Positions 53,369 to 63,286 of a DNA stretch of 64,000 nucleotides are shown piece after piece. The stretch's first letter is position 1; every line of letters begins with the position of its first letter. The notes beneath the pieces were generated by a model. That model saw only the letters and a list, made by a program, of their open reading frames with translations. It ran no database searches and had not been told where the DNA came from. The position numbers were made by a program, and so were the translations under genes. Origin of the DNA: Desulfovibrio porci (GTDB lineage Bacteria > Desulfobacterota > Desulfovibrionia > Desulfovibrionales > Desulfovibrionaceae); NCBI RefSeq assembly GCF_009696265.1, contig NZ_VUMH01000005.1:124001-188000 (forward strand). Direction: 5' to 3'.

Positions 53369-53604
53369 ATTTTCCACATTCAACCTCTCTGACAGATCAA
53401 CAGCACTTTTTTGTCTGTCCGGGCCTTGCGCGTCAAGCCCTTTAGTGGCAGGACACGGGCAATCCGCCTGACGCTTCCGAAAATTCGTAAAAATAATTTC
53501 TAGTAAGGGATGTTTTACTCTAACACTTTTGAACTTTCTGGCGATCAAGCTGGCATGTGGACTGCTTTTCCGAAAAATTCATTCGCATCTCAGGAGCAAT
53601 GAAC

Positions 53605-55338
53605 ATGAGCATCAGCAAGGCTTCATCCGCAATCAACGCAGCGATCATTGTCCTGACATGTGTTGTGGGCTATTTTGTCTATGAGCTTTACCAAGCCATT
53701 CAAAATAATCTGGAACTCGCGCGCAACAAGGAAGTGGCCGTGCAGCTTGCCGGCGAGCTGATGGAGTCTTCCAAACAGCTCACCAGTAATGTCCGACAAT
53801 ACGCCGCCACCGGCGACAGCCGCTATGAAACGGTCTATTTCGGCATTGTGGACGAGCGCGCCGGCAAAACGCCCCGCGCGGCCGACCGCAGAGTGGCTCC
53901 GGGCCTGACTCTGCTGTTCAGCCTTGCTTCCGCCATATATGCCCGCAGGGGCATCTGCCGTCCGCTGGGGCAGCTTTCCCACTTTGCCCAAAAAGTCATG
54001 TCCGGCGACTACAGCTCACGTATCGAAACGCATTCACAAAATGAAATCGGCACCCTGGCCACGGCCCTCGACGCCATGCTGGACAAGCTGGAAAGCCAGC
54101 TCGCCTTCTCGCGCGGGGTGCTGACCGCCCTGCCCGTGCCCTGCGCCGTGTTCGACATGGAGAATAAACTGGTCTTCGCCAATGCTCCCATGCTGGAGAC
54201 CTTTGATCATGCGGACGACATGGAAAACAGCGTGGGCATGGCCTCCGGCGCCTTTTTCTACAATGACGGCACGCGCGCCACCTCCGTCACCCGCTGCCTG
54301 GAAAGCGGGGAAGGCGGCTCTTCCTCCGTCGTCATTGACAGAAAAACGGGCAAGGCCATGCACGCTGAAATCTTCACCAAACCCATGCCGGACAACAGGG
54401 GGGAACTGTCCAATGTCGTGCTGATCCTGCTGGACAACACCACAACATTTGAGCAGCAGGAGGCCATCAAACGCAACAGCGAAATCATGCGGAGCGTGGC
54501 CGTATCTGTTCTGGACCTGCTGGAAGCGGCCAATGCGGCCTGTGAGCAGCTGGTCAGCGTACTGGTGAAAACCGACACGGCCACGGCGGAAACAGCCGGA
54601 CGCATGCATGACACGCTCACGGCCATGGAGCAGATGAACATGGCCGTGCTGGATATTTCCAAAAATGCGGGCGACGCCGCCGCCAATTCCGACAATATGC
54701 GCAATACGGCCACGGACGGTCAGAATATCGTGGAACAGGTGGTTTCCTCCATCAGCCAGGTGCAGAAAAATTCCATGGATCTGCGCGCGGACATGGAAAA
54801 GCTGAGCGATGAGGCCCAGAGCATCAACCGGATCATGACCGTGATTTCCGATATCGCCGACCAGACCAATCTGCTGGCGCTCAACGCGGCCATTGAAGCG
54901 GCCCGCGCGGGCGACGCCGGACGCGGTTTCGCGGTTGTGGCCGACGAGGTGCGCAAACTGGCTGAAAAAACCATGAGCGCCACCACGGAAGTGGGCGCCG
55001 CCATTGAAAACATCCAGCAGAGCACCCGCCGCAACATGGAACATGTGGACCGCGCCGTGACCAGCATTGAGGAAGTGACCGGCCTGGCCCACACCTCGGG
55101 CGACCGGCTCAGGGATATCGTGGAAATCACGACCCTTTCCACCGACATGGTGCGGGCCATCGCCACTGCCTCCGAACAGCAGTCCGCCTCCACGGCGCAG
55201 ATCAACGAAACCGTGGAAGCGGTGGACAACACCCTTAAGGATGTGGCCATGACCATTGCCGACGCCAACAACGCCGCCAAACAGCTCAACGGCCAGATGA
55301 GCGAAATCCGCCAATTGATGGACAGACTCAAGAGCTGA
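53605..55338 (+). CDS. Methyl-accepting chemotaxis protein with a shortened sensor
   Basis: 577 residues from ATG 53605 (AGGAG 8 bases upstream; other ATGs at 53599 and 53557). Membrane helix 1 spans about residues 10–30. The periplasmic part is only ~75 residues and ends [19 protein letters not shown], a weak second helix, directly followed by a HAMP domain ([20 protein letters not shown]). A PAS-like domain comes next (about 165–285: [20 protein letters not shown]), then the signalling domain with the tip [20 protein letters not shown]. It signals through CheA/CheW. Confidence 0.88.
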   Translation: MSISKASSAINAAIIVLTCVVGYFVYELYQAIQNNLELARNKEVAVQLAGELMESSKQLTSNVRQYAATGDSRYETVYFGIVDERAGKTPRAADRRVAPGLTLLFSLASAIYARRGICRPLGQLSHFAQKVMSGDYSSRIETHSQNEIGTLATALDAMLDKLESQLAFSRGVLTALPVPCAVFDMENKLVFANAPMLETFDHADDMENSVGMASGAFFYNDGTRATSVTRCLESGEGGSSSVVIDRKTGKAMHAEIFTKPMPDNRGELSNVVLILLDNTTTFEQQEAIKRNSEIMRSVAVSVLDLLEAANAACEQLVSVLVKTDTATAETAGRMHDTLTAMEQMNMAVLDISKNAGDAAANSDNMRNTATDGQNIVEQVVSSISQVQKNSMDLRADMEKLSDEAQSINRIMTVISDIADQTNLLALNAAIEAARAGDAGRGFAVVADEVRKLAEKTMSATTEVGAAIENIQQSTRRNMEHVDRAVTSIEEVTGLAHTSGDRLRDIVEITTLSTDMVRAIATASEQQSASTAQINETVEAVDNTLKDVAMTIADANNAAKQLNGQMSEIRQLMDRLKS

Positions 55339-55666
55339 TCTCTGCCGTCCCGGACAGTTTTGCAACCTCTCCGGCCACTGGCCGGGGAGGTTTTTTGCGT
55401 CCGCCGCTGCCCGGCAAACGCCGCCGGACGTTCCGCATGTTCCCCTCTGGACAGGTTATTTTTTGGAATTATATCCTCTCTGATAGAGTCGCCCTGGCGG
55501 CAGCCGCGCTGCCGCCGTCGGAAAAGCGGAACACCCGCTTACCCGGCTCCGCAAGGCGGTTCGTTTTTCGCCGGAAAAGCCGCCTGACGGCAGCCCGATC
55601 CGGTTATACATATATGAGTTTCCGCCCGCCATGCCGCACATGGGACGGACGGAAAAAGGAGCAGCC
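55339..55666. other. Intergenic region before the pirin gene
   Basis: 328 bases containing the chemoreceptor terminator and, around 55455–55500, an A/T-rich stretch (TTATTTTTTGGAATTATATCC) that may hold the pirin promoter. No gene is supported. Confidence 0.4.
55364..55396 (+). terminator. Rho-independent terminator of the chemoreceptor gene
   Basis: AACCTCTCCGGCC pairs with GGCCGGGGAGGTT (13 pairs, one G·T; 3-base loop) and is followed by TTTTTT. Confidence 0.88.
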
Positions 55667-56536
55667 ATGAAATTCCGCACGATTAAAGACGCGGTTACCG
55701 GCCATTCCACCATTGACGGCGCCGGAGTGCATCTGGTCCGCGTTCTGGGTTCCCCCACAGTAAAAAACTTTGATCCTTTTCTGATGCTGGACGCTTTTGA
55801 TTCCCGCAATCCGGCCGACTACATCAAGGGTTTTCCCATGCACCCGCACCGGGGCATTGAGACGTTCACCTATCTGATGCAGGGTGAAATCGACCATATG
55901 GACAGTCTGGGCAATGCTGGTAAAATCAAGGACGGCTGTTGCCAGTGGATGACCGCCGGCAGCGGCATTCTGCACCAGGAAATGCCGCAGGCCAGCGACA
56001 GGATTCTGGGGCTGCAACTCTGGATCAATCTGCCCCGTAAAAACAAGATGGTGGAACCCAAATACCGCGATATCACCGTGGACATGGTGCCCAGGGTGGA
56101 AGAAGACGCGGCCGCTGTGGCTGTGGTGACCGGACGGTACAAGGATGTGGAAGGGGCCGTCAGAGGCGATTACGTGGATGTGCGTTTTCTGGACGTAACC
56201 CTCAAGCCGGGGCACACTTGGACAGTGGAAACCAAGCCCTCGCACACGGTCTTTGCCTATCTGGTGGAAGGCAGTTGCGCCCTGACGGAAAACAACGACA
56301 TGCTTTCGGCCAAGCACGCCTACCTCTTTACCGAAGGCGACGCCGTGGCCCTGACCGGCGGACCGCAGGGCGCGCGTCTGGTGCTGGTGTCCGGCGAACC
56401 CCTGCACGAAGCCGTGGCCTGGGGCGGTCCCATCGTCATGAACAGTGAGGAAGAACTGCGTGAAGCCTTCCAGGAGCTGGAAGACGACACCTTTATCAAA
56501 CACGCCAACAAAGCCCCGGTGGGGATGGACGCCTAA
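55667..56536 (+). CDS. Pirin family protein
   Basis: 289 residues from ATG 55667, which has AAGGAG at good distance; the frame extends 36 bases further. The N-terminal cupin carries the metal-binding PMHPHRGIETFTYL, DSLGN and SGILHQEM motifs (His, His, His, Glu). LQLWINLP is the strand before the second cupin, which starts near residue 180 (VDVRFLDVTLKPGHTW). Bacterial pirins include quercetinases and redox-responsive regulators; the role here is open. Its own terminator follows. Confidence 0.9.
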   Translation: MKFRTIKDAVTGHSTIDGAGVHLVRVLGSPTVKNFDPFLMLDAFDSRNPADYIKGFPMHPHRGIETFTYLMQGEIDHMDSLGNAGKIKDGCCQWMTAGSGILHQEMPQASDRILGLQLWINLPRKNKMVEPKYRDITVDMVPRVEEDAAAVAVVTGRYKDVEGAVRGDYVDVRFLDVTLKPGHTWTVETKPSHTVFAYLVEGSCALTENNDMLSAKHAYLFTEGDAVALTGGPQGARLVLVSGEPLHEAVAWGGPIVMNSEEELREAFQELEDDTFIKHANKAPVGMDA

Positions 56537-56562
56537 ACAACTGCTCCCGACGCAAGGAAAAC

Positions 56563-56605
56563 AGGCCGACGCAAGGATGACAGAGCATCCTTGCGTCGGC
56601 CTTCT
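56563..56605. terminator. Bidirectional terminator between pirin and mobA
   Basis: A perfect 17-bp stem (AGGCCGACGCAAGGATG with CATCCTTGCGTCGGCCT, 6-base loop), between convergent genes and 27 bases after the pirin stop. Confidence 0.8.
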
Positions 56606-56638
56606 GTTACGCAATGTTCGGCGTCAATGCGGGCGGCC

Positions 56639-57277
56639 TTAAAGCGCGGCCAGCAGGCGGCGCACCAGTTCCAGGTCGGCGGGATAATTGATGTTGAAAA
56701 ACGGCAGGGCTTCCGTCTGGCTGTAGAAAATACGCTCCTGCCGTTCCTGGGGAATGATGCGGCTGAGCTTGCGCTCGCCGTGGGCCAGAGCCGCGTCGAA
56801 CAGGGGCAGCGCCGCCACTTCGTACACAGCCGTGAGCGCCTCGATAAAGCCCGTCTCGCGCTGGCAGAAGGTCGTCAGCAGGCGACCGGCGGGCGCTGTT
56901 TCGCGCGCGGTCAGCAAACGGCGCAACGTGGCCTCGTCCATAAAGGGCAGATCGCAGGACAGGGCCAGCACGGCGGCAAAACCCCGCTCCGCTGCCGCGC
57001 GCAGAGCCGCGTGCACTCCGCTGAACGGCCCCAGGCCTTCCACCTGGTCAAAAATGCAGTCATATCCCGGACGCGGCCGGTCCGGGCGGCAGGCTACCCA
57101 GCAGCGGGGCAGGAGCGCGGTCAACAGATTGTGCGTGCGGCGCAGCAAATCAGGATGTTCCTGGCCGTGCACGCGCAAGAGGGCCTTTTCCTGCCCCAAG
57201 CGCGAGGAAAGGCCGCCCGCCAGCACCACGCCGGCCACATCGTTTCCGGGCGTTTGCCCATCGCGTTCCGGATTCAT
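56639..57277 (-). CDS. mobA: Molybdenum cofactor guanylyltransferase
   Basis: 212 residues. The N-terminal nucleotide-binding motif AGVVLAGGLSSRLGQEKALL is the MobA signature; VLALSCDLPFMDEATLRRLL contains the metal-binding Asp. It attaches GMP to molybdopterin to give the bis-MGD cofactor needed by the formate dehydrogenase encoded nearby. Its ATG overlaps the fdhD stop by four bases. The gene is third in the fdhE–fdhD–mobA operon. Confidence 0.9.
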   Translation of the reverse strand: MNPERDGQTPGNDVAGVVLAGGLSSRLGQEKALLRVHGQEHPDLLRRTHNLLTALLPRCWVACRPDRPRPGYDCIFDQVEGLGPFSGVHAALRAAAERGFAAVLALSCDLPFMDEATLRRLLTARETAPAGRLLTTFCQRETGFIEALTAVYEVAALPLFDAALAHGERKLSRIIPQERQERIFYSQTEALPFFNINYPADLELVRRLLAAL

Positions 57278-58074
57278 GCCGTCACCCGTCCCAGCTCATC
57301 GCAGAATACGGTCAGGCGCTCCTCGGCGGGGCGGCAGAAACCCACCAGGCTTACGCCTTGCGCCCTGGCCGCCGTCAGGGCCGCGCTGGTCACCGCGCCA
57401 CGGCTGGCCAGCAACGTGAAGCCCGCCCGCCGGGCCTTGGCGTACAGGCTGCCGGTGATCCTGGCGGAGATGAACAGCGCGTGCGCGGCGGGCTCACGGC
57501 CCTGCCGGGCGCAAAATCCGGCCAGCCGGTCCAGACAGTTGTGGCGGCCGATGTCTTCGGCCACTCGCAGCAGCCCGTGCTCCGGGTGGAAGAGGGCCGC
57601 GCGGTGGAAAGAGCCCGTGCCGTCCCAGAGTCCCGGCGCGGCGAAAAATTCCGCCATCCGCGCCAGCAGCGCGGCGGCGCTCAAGCGTGGCGCGGTAGAG
57701 GCCGCATCCGGTCTGTGCGGCCTGGACAGACCGCAACCCGGCTCGTTCTCTCCGGCAAAGCTTACCCGCAGGCAGTGCCGACCCGCGGGCGCGTCCAGGC
57801 GCTCCACCCGCCCCGTCCACAACGGCACGGGCGCATCGCCGGGCTCATCTCCCGCCCGTGGTGCGCAATCCAGCAACACGTGTCCCAGCGCCAGATCTTC
57901 CAGATCATGCGGCCAGGCCCAGAGGCTGCTGCTTCCCCCGGCATGGAGCACGCGCACGGCCTCCTCGCGGGCGGCCACTTCGGGCAGATCCTCCCAGCGG
58001 CCGCGCCGGAAACGCCGAGCGGACAGATGCAAAGGAGCCGGGCCGGGCGAAAATCCGTCTTGCGCCGCATCCAT
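57274..58074 (-). CDS. fdhD: Formate dehydrogenase accessory sulfurtransferase FdhD
   Basis: 266 residues. The family blocks EEAVRVLHAG, LGHVLLD, WDGTGSFHRAALF, EDIGRHNCLDRLAG and ISARITGSLYAKARRAGF are clear. FdhD transfers sulfur from IscS to the Mo/W-bisMGD centre. The cysteine loop that reads CxxC in E. coli (Cys121, Cys124) reads CGLS here, so only the first, essential cysteine is kept. Start ATG shares one base with the fdhE stop (TGATG), so translation is coupled. Confidence 0.9.
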   Translation of the reverse strand: MDAAQDGFSPGPAPLHLSARRFRRGRWEDLPEVAAREEAVRVLHAGGSSSLWAWPHDLEDLALGHVLLDCAPRAGDEPGDAPVPLWTGRVERLDAPAGRHCLRVSFAGENEPGCGLSRPHRPDAASTAPRLSAAALLARMAEFFAAPGLWDGTGSFHRAALFHPEHGLLRVAEDIGRHNCLDRLAGFCARQGREPAAHALFISARITGSLYAKARRAGFTLLASRGAVTSAALTAARAQGVSLVGFCRPAEERLTVFCDELGRVTA

Positions 58075-58973
58075 CAGAAGCCCCAGGCCGACGGCGTCGG
58101 ACGGCTGTAGCCTTCCTGGCGGGCCAGCATGTCCAGCGGCAGAGAGGCCAGGTCATTCAGGGCGGCGGGCAAGGCCTCGGCCTGTTCGCGCAGGTCGGCC
58201 AGCTTGATATAGCAGCGGCAGGTCTTGCAGACGCGCACCTCAAAAAAAGGGAGGCTGTCGATGGTGAACATCCGCAACCGCTCTTCCCCGCGCTCCAGAC
58301 AGAAGGGGCATTGCAGCCGGGCCGCCCTGTAACTTGCGCCGCAGAACGAACACGTGTGCCAACGCTGCCCTTCCCTGCCGCGCAATTCGCCCATGAAGGG
58401 CGGACGGCCGCAGTGCGGGCAATGCCCGTGCTCCCAGACACGCTGCTCATCGTGCCCGGCGGACAGGGTCTCGGTCACGGCGGCCAGTTGCGGGGTCAGC
58501 GCCGCCTGGGCCAAAAAATGGATCAGAGCCGGAGCCTGAGGCAGGCGCGCGGCCCAGCCGGTGAAAAAGGCTTCGTCCTCATGGGTGAAAGCCGCGTATG
58601 CCCTGGCGGGCAGTTCCTCATCCGTCGCCACTTCCCGGCGCAAGGCCGACACGGCTTCCGCCGGGTTGCCCCCGGCCGACGCCAGCAGGTCACAAAGTTG
58701 ACCCCAGAGCGGCCGGGCCAGGTCGGGATCATACGGAAAGTCAGCGGATGCGAGCAAGGGCGCGCCCTGCGCGTGCGCCTCCGGCGCGGCGGGGCAAAGG
58801 CCGCTCGTATCCGGACGGCTCAGACTCTGGAAAGCCGCCCGTTGCAGACGCAGAGTTCCCCCCACGATATCCAGCAATGTCCCGGGCAGCCAGGCCAGAG
58901 CGGCAAGGCGTTCCAGACGGCGGGCAAGGGTGGCGTCGGCAAGGGAAAAAAGCGTGCTCATATCTGTTTCCAT
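58074..58973 (-). CDS. fdhE: Formate dehydrogenase accessory protein FdhE
   Basis: About 299 residues from ATG 58973 (or 58961); the frame extends to 59195 but that part has no family match. The C-terminal half carries the two rubredoxin-like zinc/iron knuckles: CPHCGRPP, WHTCSFCG, LQCPFCLERG and VCKTCRCYIK, four CxxC pairs. FdhE is needed for assembly of periplasmic formate dehydrogenases before Tat export. First gene of the accessory operon, divergent from the dehydrogenase structural genes. Confidence 0.9.
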   Translation of the reverse strand: METDMSTLFSLADATLARRLERLAALAWLPGTLLDIVGGTLRLQRAAFQSLSRPDTSGLCPAAPEAHAQGAPLLASADFPYDPDLARPLWGQLCDLLASAGGNPAEAVSALRREVATDEELPARAYAAFTHEDEAFFTGWAARLPQAPALIHFLAQAALTPQLAAVTETLSAGHDEQRVWEHGHCPHCGRPPFMGELRGREGQRWHTCSFCGASYRAARLQCPFCLERGEERLRMFTIDSLPFFEVRVCKTCRCYIKLADLREQAEALPAALNDLASLPLDMLARQEGYSRPTPSAWGF

Positions 58974-59319
58974 GGGCGCTCGGCGCCAGGTTAATGTTTC
59001 AGGCTGTCCCCGTTCGGGGTGATACGCTATACGACAGAAGCCGGAACCGCGCAACCGCCGGGGAAATTTCAGGCGCAGCTTTACACATTTGAAAACCCCG
59101 GCCCCGGATGCCGTCGAAATACAGCTGAAAGTTACAAAAAAACGGCGTGCAAAAGCAATCATGAATATTTTTTCACTATATTGACATGGAAGCATGGCCC
59201 GGATACGGTTAATCTAAACGCAGCGGAGAAGCTGGAAGCAGCCGTTCGGATGCCGGAATGAAAAAGTTCGGAACGGCGACAGGCATACGGCAGTAGCGTA
59301 AAGAATTTGTGGAGAAGCT

Positions 59320-59349
59320 TTTTATTATGTTCTTTAAAGCATAATAAAA
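59320..59349 (+). promoter_or_regulatory. A/T-rich hairpin or operator in the fdnG leader
   Basis: TTTTATTATG (59320–59329) and CATAATAAAA (59340–59349) form a perfect 10-base inverted repeat with a 10-base spacer, 45 bases before the fdnG start. It could be a regulator site or an RNA hairpin. Confidence 0.45.
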
Positions 59350-59394
59350 GAAAGAATAGCCGGTATCTGATTCCCTTATCAAGGAGAAGAGCAT

Positions 59395-62300
59395 ATGCAA
59401 TTTTCGCGCAGAGGCTTTATAAAGCTTGGCGCGGGCGCCACCGCCGCTCTGGCTTTCAGCGGTCTGGGCGTCAGCCTGACTCCTGTGACCGCGGCGGCGC
59501 AGGACGCCAAGCTGAAATGGACCAAACAGACCACCTCGGTCTGTTGCTATTGCGCCGTTGGTTGCGGCCTGCTGGTCAGCACCAGCGCCGAAGGCCATCC
59601 CGACGGTCCGGGCAAGGCCATCAACGTGGAAGGCAATCCCGACCATCCCATCAATGATGGCAGCCTGTGCGCCAAGGGCGCGTCCACCTTCCAGTTGGCC
59701 TCCAACAAGGACCGCCCCAAAAAACCGCTGTACCGCGCTCCCGGCGCCACGGAATGGAAAGAAGTGGAATGGAGCTGGGCTCTGCCGGAGATCGCCAAGC
59801 GCGTCAAGGCCACCCGCGACGCCACTTTTACGGAGAAAAACGCGGCCGGTCAGGTGGTCAACCGTACCGAGGCCATCGCCTCACTGGGTTCCGCCGCTCT
59901 GGACAATGAGGAATGCTGGGCCTTGCAGGCCATGCAGCGCGCTTTGGGCCTGGTGTATATCGAGCACCAGGCGCGTCTCTGACACAGCTCCACTGTTAAG
60001 GCTCTGGCAGAGTCTTTCGGACGCGGCGCGATGACCAATCACTGGAACGATCTGGCCAATAGTGATTGTGTGTTGATCATGGGCAGCAATGCCGCTGAAA
60101 ACCATCCCATTTCCTTTAAATGGGTGTTGCGCGCCAAAGACAGGGGCGCCACGCTCATCCATGTGGACCCGCGCTTTACGCGCACTTCGGGCCAGTGCCA
60201 CCACCATGTGGGCCTGCGCCCCGGCTCGGACATCGCCTTTCTGGGCGGGATGATCAAGTATATCCTCGACAACAAGCTTTATTTCGAGGAATACGTGCGT
60301 GACTACACCAACGCCCCTCTGGTGGTGAACAAGAACTACGGCTTCAAAAACGGCCTGTTTGCGGGTTTTGACGCCGACAAAGGCGCGTACGACAAAAAAG
60401 CCTGGGCCTTTGAGCTGGACGACAAAGGCGTGCCCGTGCGCGACACCAGCTTCAAGAATCCGCGTTGCGTGCTCAACCTGCTGCGCGAGCATTACAAACG
60501 CTACACTGTCGCCGCCGTGGCCAAGGCCACGGGCACCCCGGCCGAGGATCTGGAAACCGTCTACAAGGCCTTTGCCGCCACCGGCAGGCCCGACAAGGCA
60601 GGCACCATCCTTTACGCCATGGGCTGGACCCAGCACACTTACGGCGTGCAGAACATCCGCACCATGTCCATGGTCCAGCTGCTGCTGGGCAACATCGGCG
60701 TGTCCGGCGGCGGCGTCAACGCCCTGCGTGGCGAATCCAACGTGCAGGGTTCCACGGACCACGGCCTGCTCTCCTCCAGTTTCCCCGGTTATCTGCCCGG
60801 ACCCACCAGCGCCCAGGCCGGACTGGCGGACTACAACGCCGCCACGCCCAAGTCCGCCGACCCCATGAGCGTGAACTGGTGGCAGAACCGGCCCAAGTAC
60901 ATGGCCAGTCTGATCAAATCCTTCTTCCCGGCGCTTTCGCCCGAAGAGGGCTACGCCCTGCTGCCGCGCGTGGACGCGGGCAAGTCCCTGCTGGACTACT
61001 ACTGGCAGTCCATCTTTCATAAGATGGGCGAGGGCGAGGTCAAAGGCCTGTTCGCCTGGGGCATGAATCCGGCCTGCTCCGGACCCAACTCCAACAAACA
61101 CCGCCAGGCCATGACCAAACTGGACTGGCTGGTCAACGTCAACCTTTTCGACAATGAGACCGGCTCGTTCTGGCGCGGTCCCGGCATGGACCCGAGCCAG
61201 ATCAAGACCGAGGTCTTTCTGCTGCCCTGTGCCGTCTCCATTGAGAAGGAAGGCTCGGTAAGCAATTCCGGCCGCTGGATCCAGTGGCGCTACGCCGGAC
61301 CCAAACCCTGGGGCGAAACCAAGCCCGACGGCGACATCATGCTGGAACTCATGGAAGAGATCCGCAAGCTTTACCAACAGGGCGGCGTCTTCCCCGAGCC
61401 TGTGCTGCAACTGGACATCGACGGCTGGAAGGAAGGTCATGCCTTCAGCCCGGCCAAAGTGGCCAAAATCATGAACGGCTACTTCACCCGCGACGTGAAG
61501 ATCGGCGACAAGGAATACAAGGCCGGGGAACAGGTGCCCAACTTCGTGGTGCTTCAGGCCGACGGTTCCACCGCCAGCGGCAACTGGCTGCATTCCGGCG
61601 CGTGGACCCAGAAGGGCAATATGATGGCCCGGCAGGAGCACAGCCAGACGGAGGCCCAGGCCCGCATCGGCCTGTTCCCCAACTGGTCCTTCGCCTGGCC
61701 CGCCAACCGCCGCATCATCTACAACCGCGCCTCGGTGGACAAAAACGGCCGCCCCTGGAATCCGGACAAGGCGGTCATCGCCTGGGACGGCAAGGCCTGG
61801 GTGGGCGACATCGTGGACGGCGGCGGCGGTCCGGGAGCCAAGCATCCCTTCATCATGCAAAAGGACGGCTTCGGCGCCATTTACGGGCCGGGCTGCGCCG
61901 ACGGGCCTTTCCCCGAATACTACGAACCGGCGGAATCCCCCTTCGACGGGCACGACTTCTCGTCGCAGGCGCGCAGCCCGGTCTATTACAAGGCTCCGGG
62001 CGAGCAGCTTGCCGTGAATGACGCCCGCTACCCCTATATCGGCACCACCTACCGGGTGACCGAACACTGGCAGACCGGCCTGATGACCCGTCGCGTGCCC
62101 TGGCTCACCGAGGCCGAACCGCAGAACTTCGCGGAGATGGACCCGGTGCTGGCCAAGGCCAAGGGCATCAAGAACGGCGACAAGGTCGTGCTGAGCAGCC
62201 GGCGCGGGCGGATTGAATGCGTGGCCATGGTTACGCCGCGCCTGAAGCCGTATACCGCCAACGGCAAGACCGTGCACGTCATCGGCACGTCCTGGCATTT

Positions 62301-62427
62301 CGGCTGGCTGGTTCCGGAAGACGGCGGCGACGCCGCCAACCTGCTCACCGCCATGGTGGGCGACCCGAACACGGGCATTCCGGAAAGCAAGGCCTTTATG
62401 GTCAACATTGAAAAGAAGGCGGGCTAG
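59395..62427 (+). CDS. fdnG: Selenocysteine formate dehydrogenase, catalytic subunit
   Basis: 1010 residues, read through an in-frame TGA at 59980–59982 (codon 196). On both sides the frame is the same, and the translation QARL-U-HSSTVKALAESFGRGAMTNHW matches the Sec site of formate dehydrogenases. A Tat signal (SRRGFIKL) leads to export. C50, C53, C57 and the Cys in SLCAKG bind a [4Fe-4S] cluster. The remainder holds the Mo/W-bisMGD domains (GSNAAENHP, GGVNALRGESNVQGSTD). It oxidises formate or reduces CO2 in the periplasm. AAGGAG lies 8 bases before the ATG. Confidence 0.95.
59980..59982 (+). other. Selenocysteine UGA codon
   Basis: The in-frame TGA of the formate dehydrogenase gene. Bacterial SelB needs a SECIS hairpin directly downstream; 59983–60020 can form an imperfect one (CAG…CTG paired around GTTAAGG), but I cannot fold it rigorously. 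Confidence 0.9.
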
Positions 62428-62429
62428 TC

Positions 62430-63179
62430 ATGGGCAAGATGTTCTTTGTGGATTTGACGCGCTGCACAGCCTGTCGCGGTTGTCAGATCGCCTGCAAGCA
62501 ATGGAAAAACCTGCCCGCTGAAAAAACCCGCAACAGCGGCTCCCACCAGAATCCGCCGGACCTCTCGGCTCAGACCATCAGGCTGGTGCGTTTCAAGGAG
62601 ACGGCGGACAAGGACGGCAAGGTGGGCTGGAACTTCTTTCCCGAGCAGTGCCGCCACTGCCTGACGCCCGTGTGTGTGGACGTGGCGGATATGGCCGTGC
62701 CCGGCGCAATGCTGCGGGACGAGGAAACCGGAGCGGTGCTGGCCACGGAAAAGACAGCCACGCTCAGCCCCGAGGACGTGAAAGCCGTCTCCGAGGCCTG
62801 TCCCTATAATATTCCGCGCCATGACGCCGCCTCGGGACGCATCGTCAAGTGCGACATGTGCATTGATCGTGTCAGGGAGGGCCTCGCGCCCGCCTGTGTG
62901 ACCTCCTGCCCTACAGGTTGCATGAACTTCGGCGACGAGGAGGAAATCCGCGAACTGGCCCGAAAACGGCTGGAAGAAGTCCAAAAGGACTGCCCCGGCG
63001 CCGTCCTCGGCGATACGGACCTCGTGCGCGTGATTTACCTCTTCAAGGACGCCCCTGCCGAATATTACGATTATGCCGTGGCCGACGCCTCGCGGACCAT
63101 GCTGGCCCGCGCCGGGCAAACGCGGCCCGCCCGGAACGTCTCCCGCCGGGATTTGTTCCAGCGCGTGCTGCGCGGCTAG
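62430..63179 (+). CDS. fdhB: Formate dehydrogenase iron-sulfur subunit
   Basis: 249 residues, starting 2 bases after the fdnG stop. Sixteen cysteines in ferredoxin-like sets can bind four [4Fe-4S] clusters: CTACRGCQIACKQW, CRHCLTPVCVDV, EACPYNIP, CDMCIDR and ACVTSCPTGC. There is no C-terminal membrane helix as in E. coli FdnH, so the enzyme is a soluble periplasmic heterodimer like Desulfovibrio FdhAB, which passes electrons to cytochrome c3. It has no signal of its own and is carried by the Tat signal of the large subunit. Confidence 0.92.
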   Translation: MGKMFFVDLTRCTACRGCQIACKQWKNLPAEKTRNSGSHQNPPDLSAQTIRLVRFKETADKDGKVGWNFFPEQCRHCLTPVCVDVADMAVPGAMLRDEETGAVLATEKTATLSPEDVKAVSEACPYNIPRHDAASGRIVKCDMCIDRVREGLAPACVTSCPTGCMNFGDEEEIRELARKRLEEVQKDCPGAVLGDTDLVRVIYLFKDAPAEYYDYAVADASRTMLARAGQTRPARNVSRRDLFQRVLRG

Positions 63180-63201
63180 AACGGCAATCAGCTGAATGAA
63201 A

Positions 63202-63236
63202 AAGACGCCCTCGCTGCACGGCAACGGGGGCGTCTT
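63202..63236. terminator. Terminator between fdhB and the aldo/keto reductase gene
   Basis: AAGACGCCC pairs with GGGCGTCTT (9 pairs, 17-base loop). The minus strand continues with TTTTC, so it best serves the aldo/keto reductase gene but may end both transcripts. Confidence 0.6.
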
Positions 63237-63286
63237 CAAATGTTAAGGATGCGCGCTCGTAATATTGATCAGCTCCAAGGATCGGT

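Noticed and set aside
59395..59982. Formate dehydrogenase fragment as a separate 195-residue gene or a nonsense pseudogene
   Set aside because: The TGA sits exactly at the Sec position, the downstream frame is the same and fully conserved, and accessory genes are adjacent. It is one selenoprotein.
59881..62298. An 805-codon open frame on the minus strand
   Set aside because: It is antisense to the formate dehydrogenase gene. Composition and lack of motifs mark it as a shadow.
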